Assembly: GCA_902770965.1 (NCBI GenBank)
Contig: CACXUY010000008.1
Span: 1-64,000 of the forward strand
From: an uncultured Lachnospiraceae bacterium
GTDB taxonomy: Bacteria; Bacillota; Clostridia; Lachnospirales; Lachnospiraceae
DNA length: 64,000 nt
Reading direction: 5' to 3'
Below, piece after piece: positions 42,894 to 51,009 of the stretch (position 1 is the stretch's first letter; every line of letters begins with the position of its first letter). The notes below the pieces were generated by a model. The model did no database searches. It saw only the letters and a program-made list of their open reading frames with translations, and was not told the DNA's origin. The position numbers were made by a program, and so were the translations under genes.

Positions 42894-44837
42894 ATGGATT
42901 TGACCGATAGAAAGAAGATGGTCGCCATTATGACGGGCAGCTTCCACACAGATTATTCACGATATCTGGCCAGGAAATTGTACGGTTCATTGATAGGCGA
43001 GGGCGACTTCTCCGTGTGCCTGATGCAAGGGCTTGACGCGTCTCGTTTCCTGAATCTGGTGGACTATGTAGACGACGGCTTTGACAGCCACTATTACACG
43101 CAGTTTGAGTACAGCAAGTTCATCAAACCAGATTATCTGGTTGTTTCCTACGGTACGATCTCTGCCATACCTAATCCTCTTACCGTTGAAGAATTATTGG
43201 ACAGGCTGCCTGATGTGCCTGTCATCGTTCTGGAATCAGAGATAGACCGTCCCAATTGCGTCTCTGTGACGATGGACAACTGGGTGGGCATGAAGGACTG
43301 TGTGGAGCATCTGATTCTGGAGCACGACTGCAGGGATATATTGTTCGTATCAGGTCCGGAAAGCGCGCCGGACGCTGAGGAGCGGCGCAGGGCTTATCTG
43401 GACACCATGCTGAAGTATGGCTTGGACGTGACTGACGACATGATCGCGTGCGGCGATTTCACAGATCACGTTGATCCTTTGATAGAAGAACTGCTCTTGC
43501 GGTATCCTCATCCCGACGCCATCGTCTGCGCCAACGATGAGATGGCGGAGAGCGTGTATCGGGTCCTGCGTCTCCACGGCTTAGAGCCGGGGCAGGACGT
43601 AGCCGTGACCGGTTTTGACGACACCGCTGCCGCGTCATTTATGATGCCGCCGCTGACAAGCGTGCGCCAAGACCTCGACGCGATGGTGCAAGCTGTTGTC
43701 CGCGTGATCCGGTTGCTTCAGGAGGGCGTATGTCCGCAGACCATGGTTTTGCCTGCCCGCCTTCAAGTCAGGCAGTCCTGCGGATGCGCCGGCAGCGCAC
43801 AGCGCAATGAACAGAGCAGGAAGCATTTGATCGAGGGCAGGTCGAAGATCAAGCGCCTCACGAACAGGAACATCCTTACCGCTCTGATGCTCCGAAAGCT
43901 GCTTCGAGAAGATATATCAAGAGATGAATTCTTCTATCAATTAGGACGACTCTTATATGCGCTGGGTATTGATTACTCAGAGATACGCCTCTTGCCGGAT
44001 CCGATCATCACCAATAAAGCTTCACGCATACATATTCCTGATCAACTCCATCTGCAGATGCATCAGAAAGCCGGTGAGGTCATCGTCCATCCGGAGGCCA
44101 AGCCGTGTGTGACGAACGCAGGTCAGGCTATTGACTATCAGGGCGACGTGCCGCTGACAATATTTCCCCTTTTTTTCGGACAAATGCATTATGGCGTCTT
44201 CATCGTTTCGCTAAAACAGGACGAAATGCTGTTTTGCTATGCGCTGTCGCTTGAGATCGGCACGGCGCTTCGGTACCTGTTTCTGTCGTTGGAGCAGCAG
44301 GAGAACCGCATGTTGTTGCTTGAGAAAAATCATATCCTGGATTATTCCGCCAGCCATGACAGCCTGACGGGCCTTTATAACCGGCCCGGAGTGCTGTCGA
44401 AGATATATAACTTCATACATTCGCAGGATAAGGAGAGCCGTTTCGCCGCCGTGATGGCCGACTTGGACCATCTGAAGCAGATCAATGACACCTTCGGGCA
44501 CAGCATGGGCGACACCGCGATCAAAGCAGCGGCTGATATCCTGCGTGAAGCGCTTCCTCATGACAACCTGTTGGGCAGGACGGGAGGAGACGAGTTCACC
44601 GCGGTCTTCCTGATGGAGACGGAGCAGGACATAAGCCTGTTTAAAGAGAAGCTCAAACAGTGCTGCCGAAGCTTTGACGACAGCAGCGGCCTGCCTTTTT
44701 ATGTAGGCATCTCCGTAGGGTGCTTCACATTTACGCGCGAGCAGGAAGGCACCCTGGTCGATATGTTCAAGGAAGCCGACAAGCTGCTCTATGAAGCAAA
44801 AAAGAACCGCCGTCCGAGCGTGATCCGGCAGGGATGA
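42894..44837 (+). CDS. Sugar-binding-fold / GGDEF diguanylate cyclase-like protein
   Basis: A 647-residue cytosolic protein. Residues 5-305 are a LacI/periplasmic-binding-protein-like sensor (DILFVSGPES; PDAIVCANDEMAESV; VAVTGFDDTAAASFMMPPLT) with no helix-turn-helix before it. A linker with a SCGC motif and helices leads to a GGDEF domain (HDSLTGLYNRPGVL; VMADLDHLKQINDTFGHSMG; RTGGDEF at about 562). The active-site GGDEF is intact, so c-di-GMP synthesis controlled by a sugar-like ligand is predicted. Start: ATG 42894 is only 2 bases from AAGGAGG; TTG at 42900 is better spaced and may be used. Confidence 0.85.
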   Translation: MDLTDRKKMVAIMTGSFHTDYSRYLARKLYGSLIGEGDFSVCLMQGLDASRFLNLVDYVDDGFDSHYYTQFEYSKFIKPDYLVVSYGTISAIPNPLTVEELLDRLPDVPVIVLESEIDRPNCVSVTMDNWVGMKDCVEHLILEHDCRDILFVSGPESAPDAEERRRAYLDTMLKYGLDVTDDMIACGDFTDHVDPLIEELLLRYPHPDAIVCANDEMAESVYRVLRLHGLEPGQDVAVTGFDDTAAASFMMPPLTSVRQDLDAMVQAVVRVIRLLQEGVCPQTMVLPARLQVRQSCGCAGSAQRNEQSRKHLIEGRSKIKRLTNRNILTALMLRKLLREDISRDEFFYQLGRLLYALGIDYSEIRLLPDPIITNKASRIHIPDQLHLQMHQKAGEVIVHPEAKPCVTNAGQAIDYQGDVPLTIFPLFFGQMHYGVFIVSLKQDEMLFCYALSLEIGTALRYLFLSLEQQENRMLLLEKNHILDYSASHDSLTGLYNRPGVLSKIYNFIHSQDKESRFAAVMADLDHLKQINDTFGHSMGDTAIKAAADILREALPHDNLLGRTGGDEFTAVFLMETEQDISLFKEKLKQCCRSFDDSSGLPFYVGISVGCFTFTREQEGTLVDMFKEADKLLYEAKKNRRPSVIRQG

Positions 44838-44852
44838 ACGCGGAGGAGGGCG

Positions 44853-45034
44853 GATTGATCATGCCGATGGAAAATTGCAGATTGATCATGCCGATGGATA
44901 AATGCGGATGATCACGCTGATGGATGATTGCGGATGATCATGCCGATGGATGATTGCGGATGATCACGCCGATGGATGATTGCGGATGATCATGCCGATG
45001 GAAAATTGCGGTTGATCATGCCGATGCATCATTC
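44853..45034 (+). repeat. 26-bp tandem array after the GGDEF gene
   Basis: About seven units of 26 bases, built on GATGATCATGCCGATGGATG followed by ATTGCG. It fills the gap between the convergent GGDEF and glgX genes. No terminator was seen in this gap. Confidence 0.9.
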
Positions 45035-45051
45035 TGATTGATAAATATAGA

Positions 45052-47169
45052 TCAATCATCGTCGGCGGTGAAGACCAGAACCGAGCGGTCAGGTATCGTG
45101 AAAGCGTTGCCCCGGATATGGTCAGACGAAGAAGGATACCCTTTTTCAAGATACCGCAGGGATGTGTCTGCCGCCATCTCCCAGCGAAGCTCAGGCGGAA
45201 GGTTTGGAAGGCGAATGGGCAGGGCATCCCAGTAGACATTTATGCACAGCAGCACGATATCGTCTTTACCGGTATCGCCGTCCATGCCGGCAAAGGCCAC
45301 GTATAGAACCTTCTCGTTTGAGTGGTCAAGCCATGAGCTTATCTCAGGATAACCGGCCTTGCTTTCCCCACTGTATTTTCGTATAGGGGAGTGCGACATC
45401 CGAAAATGTATCAGATATTTCACGAAATCGAGGAAATCCTCGTTCTTTTTCGCGTCGTCCCAGTTGAGCCATGAGATCTCGTTGTCCTGGCAGTAAGGGT
45501 TGTTGTTGCCTTGCTGGGAGTTCAGGAATTCGTCGCCGGCGAAAAACATGGGCGTTCCGCGGCTCAGCATAAGCACCGTGAAGGCATTCCGGCAGAGCTT
45601 CTTGCGCAATGCGAGTATCGCGGGGTCGTCGGTCTCACCCTCCGCGCCGCAGTTCCAGCTTCGGTTATCGTCGCTGCCGTCCTTGTTGTCCCAGCCATTT
45701 GCCTCATTGTGCTTGTGATTGTATGAATACATGTCCCACAGCGTGAAGCCGTCATGGCAGTTCAGGAAATTGATGGACGCGTTTTTGCCTCTGATATCAG
45801 GGTCGTAGAGATCCCTTGAGCCTGTTATCCTGGCGGCGGCAGTCTGCCATTGCTCCCATCCGCCCTTTAGGTAATCCCTGAGGTCGTCCCTGTATTTTCC
45901 GTTCCACTCCGACCATCTCTTCCACGAAGGGAAATTGCCTACCTGATAAATACCGGCGGCGTCCCATGCTTCCGCGATGAGCTTCACATCCGCCAGCAGC
46001 GGATCCATCGCCAGGCTGTGCAGCAGCGGGGCGTTGTGGACGGGATTTCCGTCGACATCCCTTCCGAGGATGCTTGCAAGATCGAAGCGGAAGCCGTCCA
46101 CATGGTACTCGGCCGTCCAATAGCGAAGGCATTCCTTGATCATGTCGCGGACTATAGGGTGGTTGCAGTTCATGGTATTGCCGCAGCCGGAGTAATTTTG
46201 ATAGCCTCCGTCAGGCGTGAGCAGATAATATATCTGGTTGTCGAAGCCTTTAAAAGAAATGACAGGACCGTTCGCCCCTCCTTCAGACGTATGGTTGAAG
46301 ACGACGTCAAGAAAGCACTCGATATCATTTCGGTTCAGCTCCCTTATCATCTGCTTCAGTTCATCGCCCTCGCGGTTGTATTCCGTCTCATACGCGTAGC
46401 TGGTGTTCGGCGCAAAGAAACTGATGGGGTTGTAGCCCCAGTAATCCAGCAGCCTTTTGCCGTCGTGTTCACGGTTATCTCGCGTCTCATCGAATTCGAA
46501 TATGGGCATGAGCTCCACGGCGTTGACTCCGAGAGCCTTTAAATAAGGAATCTTTTCTATTATCCCGCGAAATGTCCCGGCGCCTGTCACGCCTGAGGAT
46601 TCATGCTTTGTGAAGCCTCTGACGTGGAGCTCATATATGACCATGTCTTCCATAGGGATGTGCGGGTGCGCTTCGGTGCCCCAGTCAAAATTGTCCCTGA
46701 CGACGCGTGCTTTGAAGAAATGCCCCATGCCGATCTTTTCGCCCCAGACGCTCTGCCCGGTCACCGCCTTGGCGTAAATGTCGAGCAGGATGTTGTTCTT
46801 GTCGAAGATCAGGCCTCGCTCGGGTTCGTAAGGCCCGTCGAGGCGGAAGGCATACTCAAAATCCTCGATATCGAGGCCGAAGACGAACATGGAGTAGACG
46901 TCGCCGATCCGGTATTTCTCGGGAAACGGTATGACCGCGTAGGGTTCGGTCTCCTGGCGGTGGAAGAGAAGCAGCTCGCAGGAGGTCGCGCCGTGCGAAT
47001 GGACCGTGAAATTCACGGCATCAGGATATACGATCCTGCCGTCGGCATCGTAGTGAGCGGGCAGGACAAATGTGCCGTTCACCTCATACAGTCCGGGACG
47101 AACGTCATATCCGGATACATTCTCTACAGGCGGCAGCTGCTTTTTTGTATATAGCTTCATCTTTGACAT
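45052..47169 (-). CDS. glgX: Glycogen debranching enzyme (GlgX / isoamylase type)
   Basis: A 705-residue GH13 enzyme that cleaves alpha-1,6 branches of glycogen or maltodextrin in the cytosol. An N-terminal beta domain is followed by the catalytic barrel with DVVFNHTSEGG (region I), VDGFRFDLASILG (region II, nucleophile Asp), LIAEAWDAAG (region III, Glu) and INFLNCHDGFTLWD (region IV). The start at 47169 (MSKMKLYTKK) follows GAGGTTCCTGTT. The frame stays open upstream to 47382 only through a 24-bp repeat array, so longer versions are probably not real. A promoter and a leader of about 265 bases lie upstream. Confidence 0.92.
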   Translation of the reverse strand: MSKMKLYTKKQLPPVENVSGYDVRPGLYEVNGTFVLPAHYDADGRIVYPDAVNFTVHSHGATSCELLLFHRQETEPYAVIPFPEKYRIGDVYSMFVFGLDIEDFEYAFRLDGPYEPERGLIFDKNNILLDIYAKAVTGQSVWGEKIGMGHFFKARVVRDNFDWGTEAHPHIPMEDMVIYELHVRGFTKHESSGVTGAGTFRGIIEKIPYLKALGVNAVELMPIFEFDETRDNREHDGKRLLDYWGYNPISFFAPNTSYAYETEYNREGDELKQMIRELNRNDIECFLDVVFNHTSEGGANGPVISFKGFDNQIYYLLTPDGGYQNYSGCGNTMNCNHPIVRDMIKECLRYWTAEYHVDGFRFDLASILGRDVDGNPVHNAPLLHSLAMDPLLADVKLIAEAWDAAGIYQVGNFPSWKRWSEWNGKYRDDLRDYLKGGWEQWQTAAARITGSRDLYDPDIRGKNASINFLNCHDGFTLWDMYSYNHKHNEANGWDNKDGSDDNRSWNCGAEGETDDPAILALRKKLCRNAFTVLMLSRGTPMFFAGDEFLNSQQGNNNPYCQDNEISWLNWDDAKKNEDFLDFVKYLIHFRMSHSPIRKYSGESKAGYPEISSWLDHSNEKVLYVAFAGMDGDTGKDDIVLLCINVYWDALPIRLPNLPPELRWEMAADTSLRYLEKGYPSSSDHIRGNAFTIPDRSVLVFTADDD

Positions 47170-47345
47170 AACAGGAACCTCGTTAATGTACAGCGAAACA
47201 TCGTTAATGAACAGCGAAACATCGTTAATGAACAGCGAAACCTCATTAATGCATAGCGAAACCACGCTGATGCATAGCGAAACCTCGCTAAATCGAAACC
47301 TCGCTAATGTATCGCAATCTTCATTAATGTACAGCGAAAACTCAT
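47170..47345 (-). repeat. 24-bp repeat array in the glgX leader
   Basis: Units resembling CGAAACATCGTTAATGAACA recur about seven times with a mainly 24-base period on the plus strand. Read on the glgX strand each unit could encode VSLFIND-like peptides in frame with glgX, but there is no ribosome site upstream. Confidence 0.85.
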
Positions 47346-47441
47346 CGAATGCGGCAGGAACCGCGTGATGCCTGACGGCCATACGGCCGCATATCGTCAG
47401 GTTTCGGTTTAAGCCGGCATTATCAGCTCATCTTGTTTTTT

Positions 47442-47470
47442 AGCTTAACTGTCCGCACGGAAAATGTCAA
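47442..47470 (-). promoter_or_regulatory. Candidate glgX promoter
   Basis: On the minus strand, TTGACA (47470-47465), 17 bases, TAAGCT (47447-47442). Confidence 0.5.
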
Positions 47471-47532
47471 TTATCAAAGATGATCTTCATATTATTTTCT
47501 GCTATTTTGTACGGAAAAGATAAAAGTTATAT

Positions 47533-47658
47533 GTAACCATTCAGCATCCCCGAGATAGCTGCTAAAATACAGGACGAAGCGCTTGCGCCCAGGTATTTTC
47601 CGGCCGCCCTACAACGAGGGATGCGCGGCATCACGAGTGTGGGCTGCTGAATATTTAC
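47533..47658 (-). repeat. MITE-like element, partly deleted copy
   Basis: Ends GTAACCATTCAGCATCCCC and GCTGCTGAATATTTAC. On the minus strand it matches the full-length element through GCATCCCTCGTTG, the GGGCGGCC block and CGCTTCGTCCTGTATT. GTTATAT before (47526-47532) and GGTTATAAT after are similar, a possible imperfect target duplication. Confidence 0.8.
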
Positions 47659-47689
47659 GGTTATAATATTTGCAGTTATAATAATAAAA

Positions 47690-47714
47690 CGGGCAGGGGA
47701 TAACCTCTGCCCGA
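47690..47714. terminator. Terminator of the PsiE-like gene
   Basis: CGGGCAGGG pairs with CCTCTGCCCG, a stem just downstream of the minus-strand gene, followed on that strand by TTTTATTAT. Confidence 0.6.
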
Positions 47715-47728
47715 TATGTTATGTCTTT

Positions 47729-48283
47729 TCAGCTGTTCCTGGAGCCTCTTGGATCCTCTGCCGGATCAGGATTCCCGTGCTTGCCTTTCGCGTGCTTCCT
47801 GATATATATCAGAGGCGCGTTCCGCACATCGATGGTTGGATCATCTACTTTCGGAATGAAGAGATATTTCCTTATGGCGAAAAGACCGGCGACCGCTACC
47901 ACGCAGAGCAGCCCCTCCGTCATGGACGTTGACTCCACGATGAGCGAACGGGATAGATAGAACATGATGACTTCAACGACAGACGCAAGGCTGTGGCGGC
48001 AGAGCATCTTGAGAAACTCGATGCCGACGACGATAGTCAGTGCTTTCTCCAGATAGCTTGAGAAAAGCGTAAGGTTCGTGATGCGGTGTGCGTCATGGCT
48101 GAAATTGACAAGCAAGGAGACGAATCCATACATGATTAGCACGATGACGAAGCACGCGATGATCAGCTCGAGGTAGAAAGAGATCATGACCAGAACCTGA
48201 GCGACCTTTAGACGAAACTGCTTCTCGGCGCTGTTCTCCTTGAGAATGCCAGGCTCCTTCCCCTTCTTCTGTTCATTGTTCAT
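47729..48283 (-). CDS. PsiE-like membrane protein
   Basis: A 184-residue membrane protein with four helices (VLVMISFYLELIIACFVIVL; LEKALTIVVGIEFLKML; LASVVEVIMFYLSRSLIV; MTEGLLCVVAVAGLFAIRKY). The order and the VEVIMFYLSRSLIVE segment resemble PsiE, the phosphate-starvation-inducible family of unknown mechanism. The C-terminal tail is basic and cytosolic. The start at 48283 follows AAAGGGAGGGCAGCTT. Divergent from tatD. The family assignment is by motif memory. Confidence 0.6.
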   Translation of the reverse strand: MNNEQKKGKEPGILKENSAEKQFRLKVAQVLVMISFYLELIIACFVIVLIMYGFVSLLVNFSHDAHRITNLTLFSSYLEKALTIVVGIEFLKMLCRHSLASVVEVIMFYLSRSLIVESTSMTEGLLCVVAVAGLFAIRKYLFIPKVDDPTIDVRNAPLIYIRKHAKGKHGNPDPAEDPRGSRNS

Positions 48284-48364
48284 AAGCTGCCCTCCCTTTT
48301 AATAGGCGATGTGAGTAACAATGTGGCTGTTACGCGCGAAGCGCAGGACAGCCACGAAAACATT

Positions 48365-48393
48365 TTGCAAAAAGCGACTTGTTAGGTTATATT
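48365..48393 (+). promoter_or_regulatory. tatD promoter
   Basis: TTGCAA (48365-48370), 17 bases, TATATT (48388-48393). Confidence 0.65.
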
Positions 48394-48473
48394 TTAACAG
48401 ATAGATAAGTGTTTCGCAATTTATTTTGTGCCACAGATTCCGGCATCTGGGTTTGCGGAAGGAGAGACAGAAA

Positions 48474-49277
48474 ATGGAGCTGATAATTGATACTCATGCG
48501 CACTATGAGAGCAGGAGATTTGACGAAGACAGGGAAATATTGCTTGCGGGAATGCGCGGTAATGGTATAGGCGCGATAATAGATGTCGGGGCTGCAGTCG
48601 AGGATCTTCCTAAGGTTTGTGGCCTCGCCGAGAAATATCCCTTCGTTTTTGCCGCTGTCGGGGTGCATCCATATGAGGTCAGCGGCCTGAACGAGGTATC
48701 ATGGAAGCTGCTCGAGGAGCTTTCGGCACGTCCTGAGACCATCGCCGTAGGGGAGATCGGGCTTGATTACCATGAGTGGCCGGATGAGCCTCCGGTCACG
48801 CAGGATGTGAAAGACGCGCAGATGTATTGGTTCAGGCGGCAGATAGGCCTTGCGCGTGACAGGCAGCTGCCGTTCATCATCCACAGCCGGGACGCGGCGT
48901 CCGATACGATGAAGCTCCTGGGTGAGGAAATGACGCCGGGGATGGCAGGCGTGATGCACTGCTACTCCTACAGCAAGGAAATCGCCATGACCGCAGTCAA
49001 TATGGGTCTGTACATCGGCGTGGGAGGCGTGGTCACCTTCAAGAATTCCAAAAAGCTGAAAGAGACAGTGAAAAGTGTTCCTATGGACAGAATCTTGCTG
49101 GAGACAGACTGTCCCTACATGGCTCCCGAACCGCACAGGGGGAAGAGGAATTCTTCGATCTATCTCCCTTATGTGGTAAAGGCCATATCGGAGCTTCGAG
49201 GGATCACCGAGGATGAAGTCATACACGCAACGAATGAGAATGCGATGAGGCTCTTTGGTATAGGCTGGGAGCGGTGA
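48474..49277 (+). CDS. tatD: TatD-family metal-dependent hydrolase (DNase)
   Basis: A 267-residue TIM-barrel hydrolase. Metal ligands are seen in IDTHAHYESRRFDEDRE (HxH), AVGEIGLDYHEW (Glu), FIIHSRDA (His), GVMHCYSY (His) and LLETDCPYMAPEPHRGKRN (Asp). TatD proteins are 3'-5' exonucleases linked to DNA repair or RNA turnover. The start at 48474 follows GAAGGAGAGACAGAAA; a longer upstream frame lacks a ribosome site. Single gene with its own promoter. Confidence 0.95.
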   Translation: MELIIDTHAHYESRRFDEDREILLAGMRGNGIGAIIDVGAAVEDLPKVCGLAEKYPFVFAAVGVHPYEVSGLNEVSWKLLEELSARPETIAVGEIGLDYHEWPDEPPVTQDVKDAQMYWFRRQIGLARDRQLPFIIHSRDAASDTMKLLGEEMTPGMAGVMHCYSYSKEIAMTAVNMGLYIGVGGVVTFKNSKKLKETVKSVPMDRILLETDCPYMAPEPHRGKRNSSIYLPYVVKAISELRGITEDEVIHATNENAMRLFGIGWER

Positions 49278-49420
49278 AGCCGGATCGAGTAGGGGGAGAA
49301 ACCTTCCCTGCTCGGCTGAGCAGCTTGGGATCGCGCCGTACAGCACTTGAAAAAGATTGACCGTTGCAAATGTTGCGCATATTTGACAAATATATGACAG
49401 AGTTATGATACAAAAAACAT

Positions 49421-49449
49421 TTGCATTCATCATTGTGCGGTGCTATAAT
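49421..49449 (+). promoter_or_regulatory. Promoter of the S1 protein gene
   Basis: TTGCAT (49421-49426), 17 bases, consensus TATAAT (49444-49449). The leader is about 97 bases. Confidence 0.75.
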
Positions 49450-49552
49450 TAACTACCAATGGGTGTCCATTTATTTTTTTGTGTTAAAAAAGGCACACTG
49501 ACCTTGTGTATACAAAGCAGGGCACCAATCTTTGTTTTTCTGGGAGGTTGTT

Positions 49553-50368
49553 ATGAGTGAAGAGATGACAAACATTGCAGCAGAGGCTGTCGAGGCGACC
49601 GCAGAGGAAGCCGCAGCGGTTGAAGAGAAAGCCGCTGAGACACCCGCTGAATCCATGGAGGATTATAAGGCGGAGTTGGAGGAGTCCATCAAGAACGGTC
49701 CGCCTACGGATGACCCCGTCTGGGACAAGTTCGAGACTATGCTTCAAGAGAAGACTGTCTTCCCTGTCACCATCGACAGCGTTGTGAAGGCCGGTGTCGT
49801 CGCATTTGTCGATGAAGTCCGTGCTTTTATCCCTGCATCAAAGCTGGCAGCCGGTTATGTCGAGAACCTTGAGGATTACAAGGGCAAGACCATTGACGTT
49901 CAGGTTATCACCGCGGACAAGAAGGATAAGAAGCTTGTTCTGTCCGGCAAGGAAGTCGCCCGCCGCAAGGCTCGCGAGGAGAAGGCAAACCTGATGGCAT
50001 CCTGCGAAGTCGGACAGGAAGCGGATGGCGTTGTTGAGACACTGAAGGACTACGGCGCCTTCATCAAGCTTGACAACGGTCTCTCCGGACTGCTCCATGT
50101 GTCGCAGATCGCGCACAAGAGAGTTGACAAGCCCTCCGATGTCCTTTCCGAAGGCGAGACTGTTCATGTGAAGGTTATCGCCGTCAAGGATGGCAAGATC
50201 AGCCTTTCCATCAAGGCTCTGTCCGAGGCTCCTGAGCGCGAGAAGCGTGAACCCCGCCCTGAGCGCGAGCCCCGCATCTCCAAGGAAGAGCGCGATATGT
50301 ACAACTACAAGGAGACCGGCAAGGCGACCACGAGCCTGAAGGACCTGCTCAAGGACATCAAGCTTTGA
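49553..50368 (+). CDS. S1 RNA-binding domain protein (RpsA-like, short)
   Basis: A 271-residue protein with an acidic Ala/Glu-rich start and two S1 domains: FPVTIDSVVKAGVVAFVDEV...IPASKL (about 65-140) and VGQEADGVVETLKDYGAFIK...GLLHVSQI (about 152-225). The tail is charged (REKREPRPEREPRISKEERD). It resembles the short S1-like proteins of Firmicutes that bind mRNA or ribosomes; full RpsA has four to six domains. The start at 49553 follows GGGAGGTTGTT. A consensus promoter precedes it. Confidence 0.85.
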   Translation: MSEEMTNIAAEAVEATAEEAAAVEEKAAETPAESMEDYKAELEESIKNGPPTDDPVWDKFETMLQEKTVFPVTIDSVVKAGVVAFVDEVRAFIPASKLAAGYVENLEDYKGKTIDVQVITADKKDKKLVLSGKEVARRKAREEKANLMASCEVGQEADGVVETLKDYGAFIKLDNGLSGLLHVSQIAHKRVDKPSDVLSEGETVHVKVIAVKDGKISLSIKALSEAPEREKREPRPEREPRISKEERDMYNYKETGKATTSLKDLLKDIKL

Positions 50369-50411
50369 TCGTTGGCTAAGGGAACCCGGCGAAGCGCGTA
50401 TGACATGACTT

Positions 50412-50467
50412 GGTGTATAAAGACCGGTGTATAAAGACCGATGTATAAAGACCGGTGTATAAAGACT
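50412..50467 (+). repeat. 14-bp tandem repeat after the S1 gene
   Basis: Four contiguous units of GGTGTATAAAGACC with one or two changes, starting 44 bases after the stop codon. No terminator is obvious between here and the MITE copies at 50660. Confidence 0.85.
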
Positions 50468-50659
50468 GATAAAGCACATATGACAGGTCTTGGTGCATTA
50501 GGCTGATTATGCGCCCATACCGAGGCTTGACGCATGAAAGCTGATTAAGTCCGCACGAAAGATTTGATAAAGGGTCAGATCGATAATGCATGTTATCAAA
50601 GATGCCAACCATTCAGGAAGGCATCTTTTTCTTTTGTCAACTTCTTTTATCAGCTTATT

Positions 50660-50711
50660 TAACTGTTCATTCCGGCATCCCAAACTCGGGGCGCTGCGCA
50701 TCCCTCGCTGT
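50660..50711 (+). repeat. MITE-like element, left-end fragment
   Basis: TAACTGTTCATTCCGGCATCCC then CTCGGGGCGCTGCGCATCCC repeat the left end of the family. The fragment ends where the next, full-length copy begins. Confidence 0.75.
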
Positions 50712-50713
50712 AT

Positions 50714-50877
50714 GACTATTCAGCCCCCCGGACTCGGTATGCGGAGCATCCCTCGCCGTGAGTCGGCCAGAGGCGCTGCGCGCCTTGTCCGCCCCAAGAT
50801 AACTGCGATAATACGTCCGAAGTACAAGCCACTTCGTTCTGTATTCTAACAGTTATCCTGGGGCGCTGAATAAATAC
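50714..50877 (+). repeat. MITE-like element, second full-length copy
   Basis: 164 bases, from GACTATTCAGCCCCCC to GCTGAATAAATAC. It aligns end to end with the copy at 4460-4624, including the inner CGCCCCAAGATAACTG stem and the CGTCCGAAGT loop. Confidence 0.88.
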
Positions 50878-51009
50878 CATATTTTCGTTGAAATTGCGGA
50901 TAGGCTGTATTAAAATTATAGGTAATATCGCAGTACAGTCTTGCAGGACACTGCTGCATGACATCAGCATTTTATGACATCTAAAAACATTTTCGAAAGG
51001 AGATATGAA

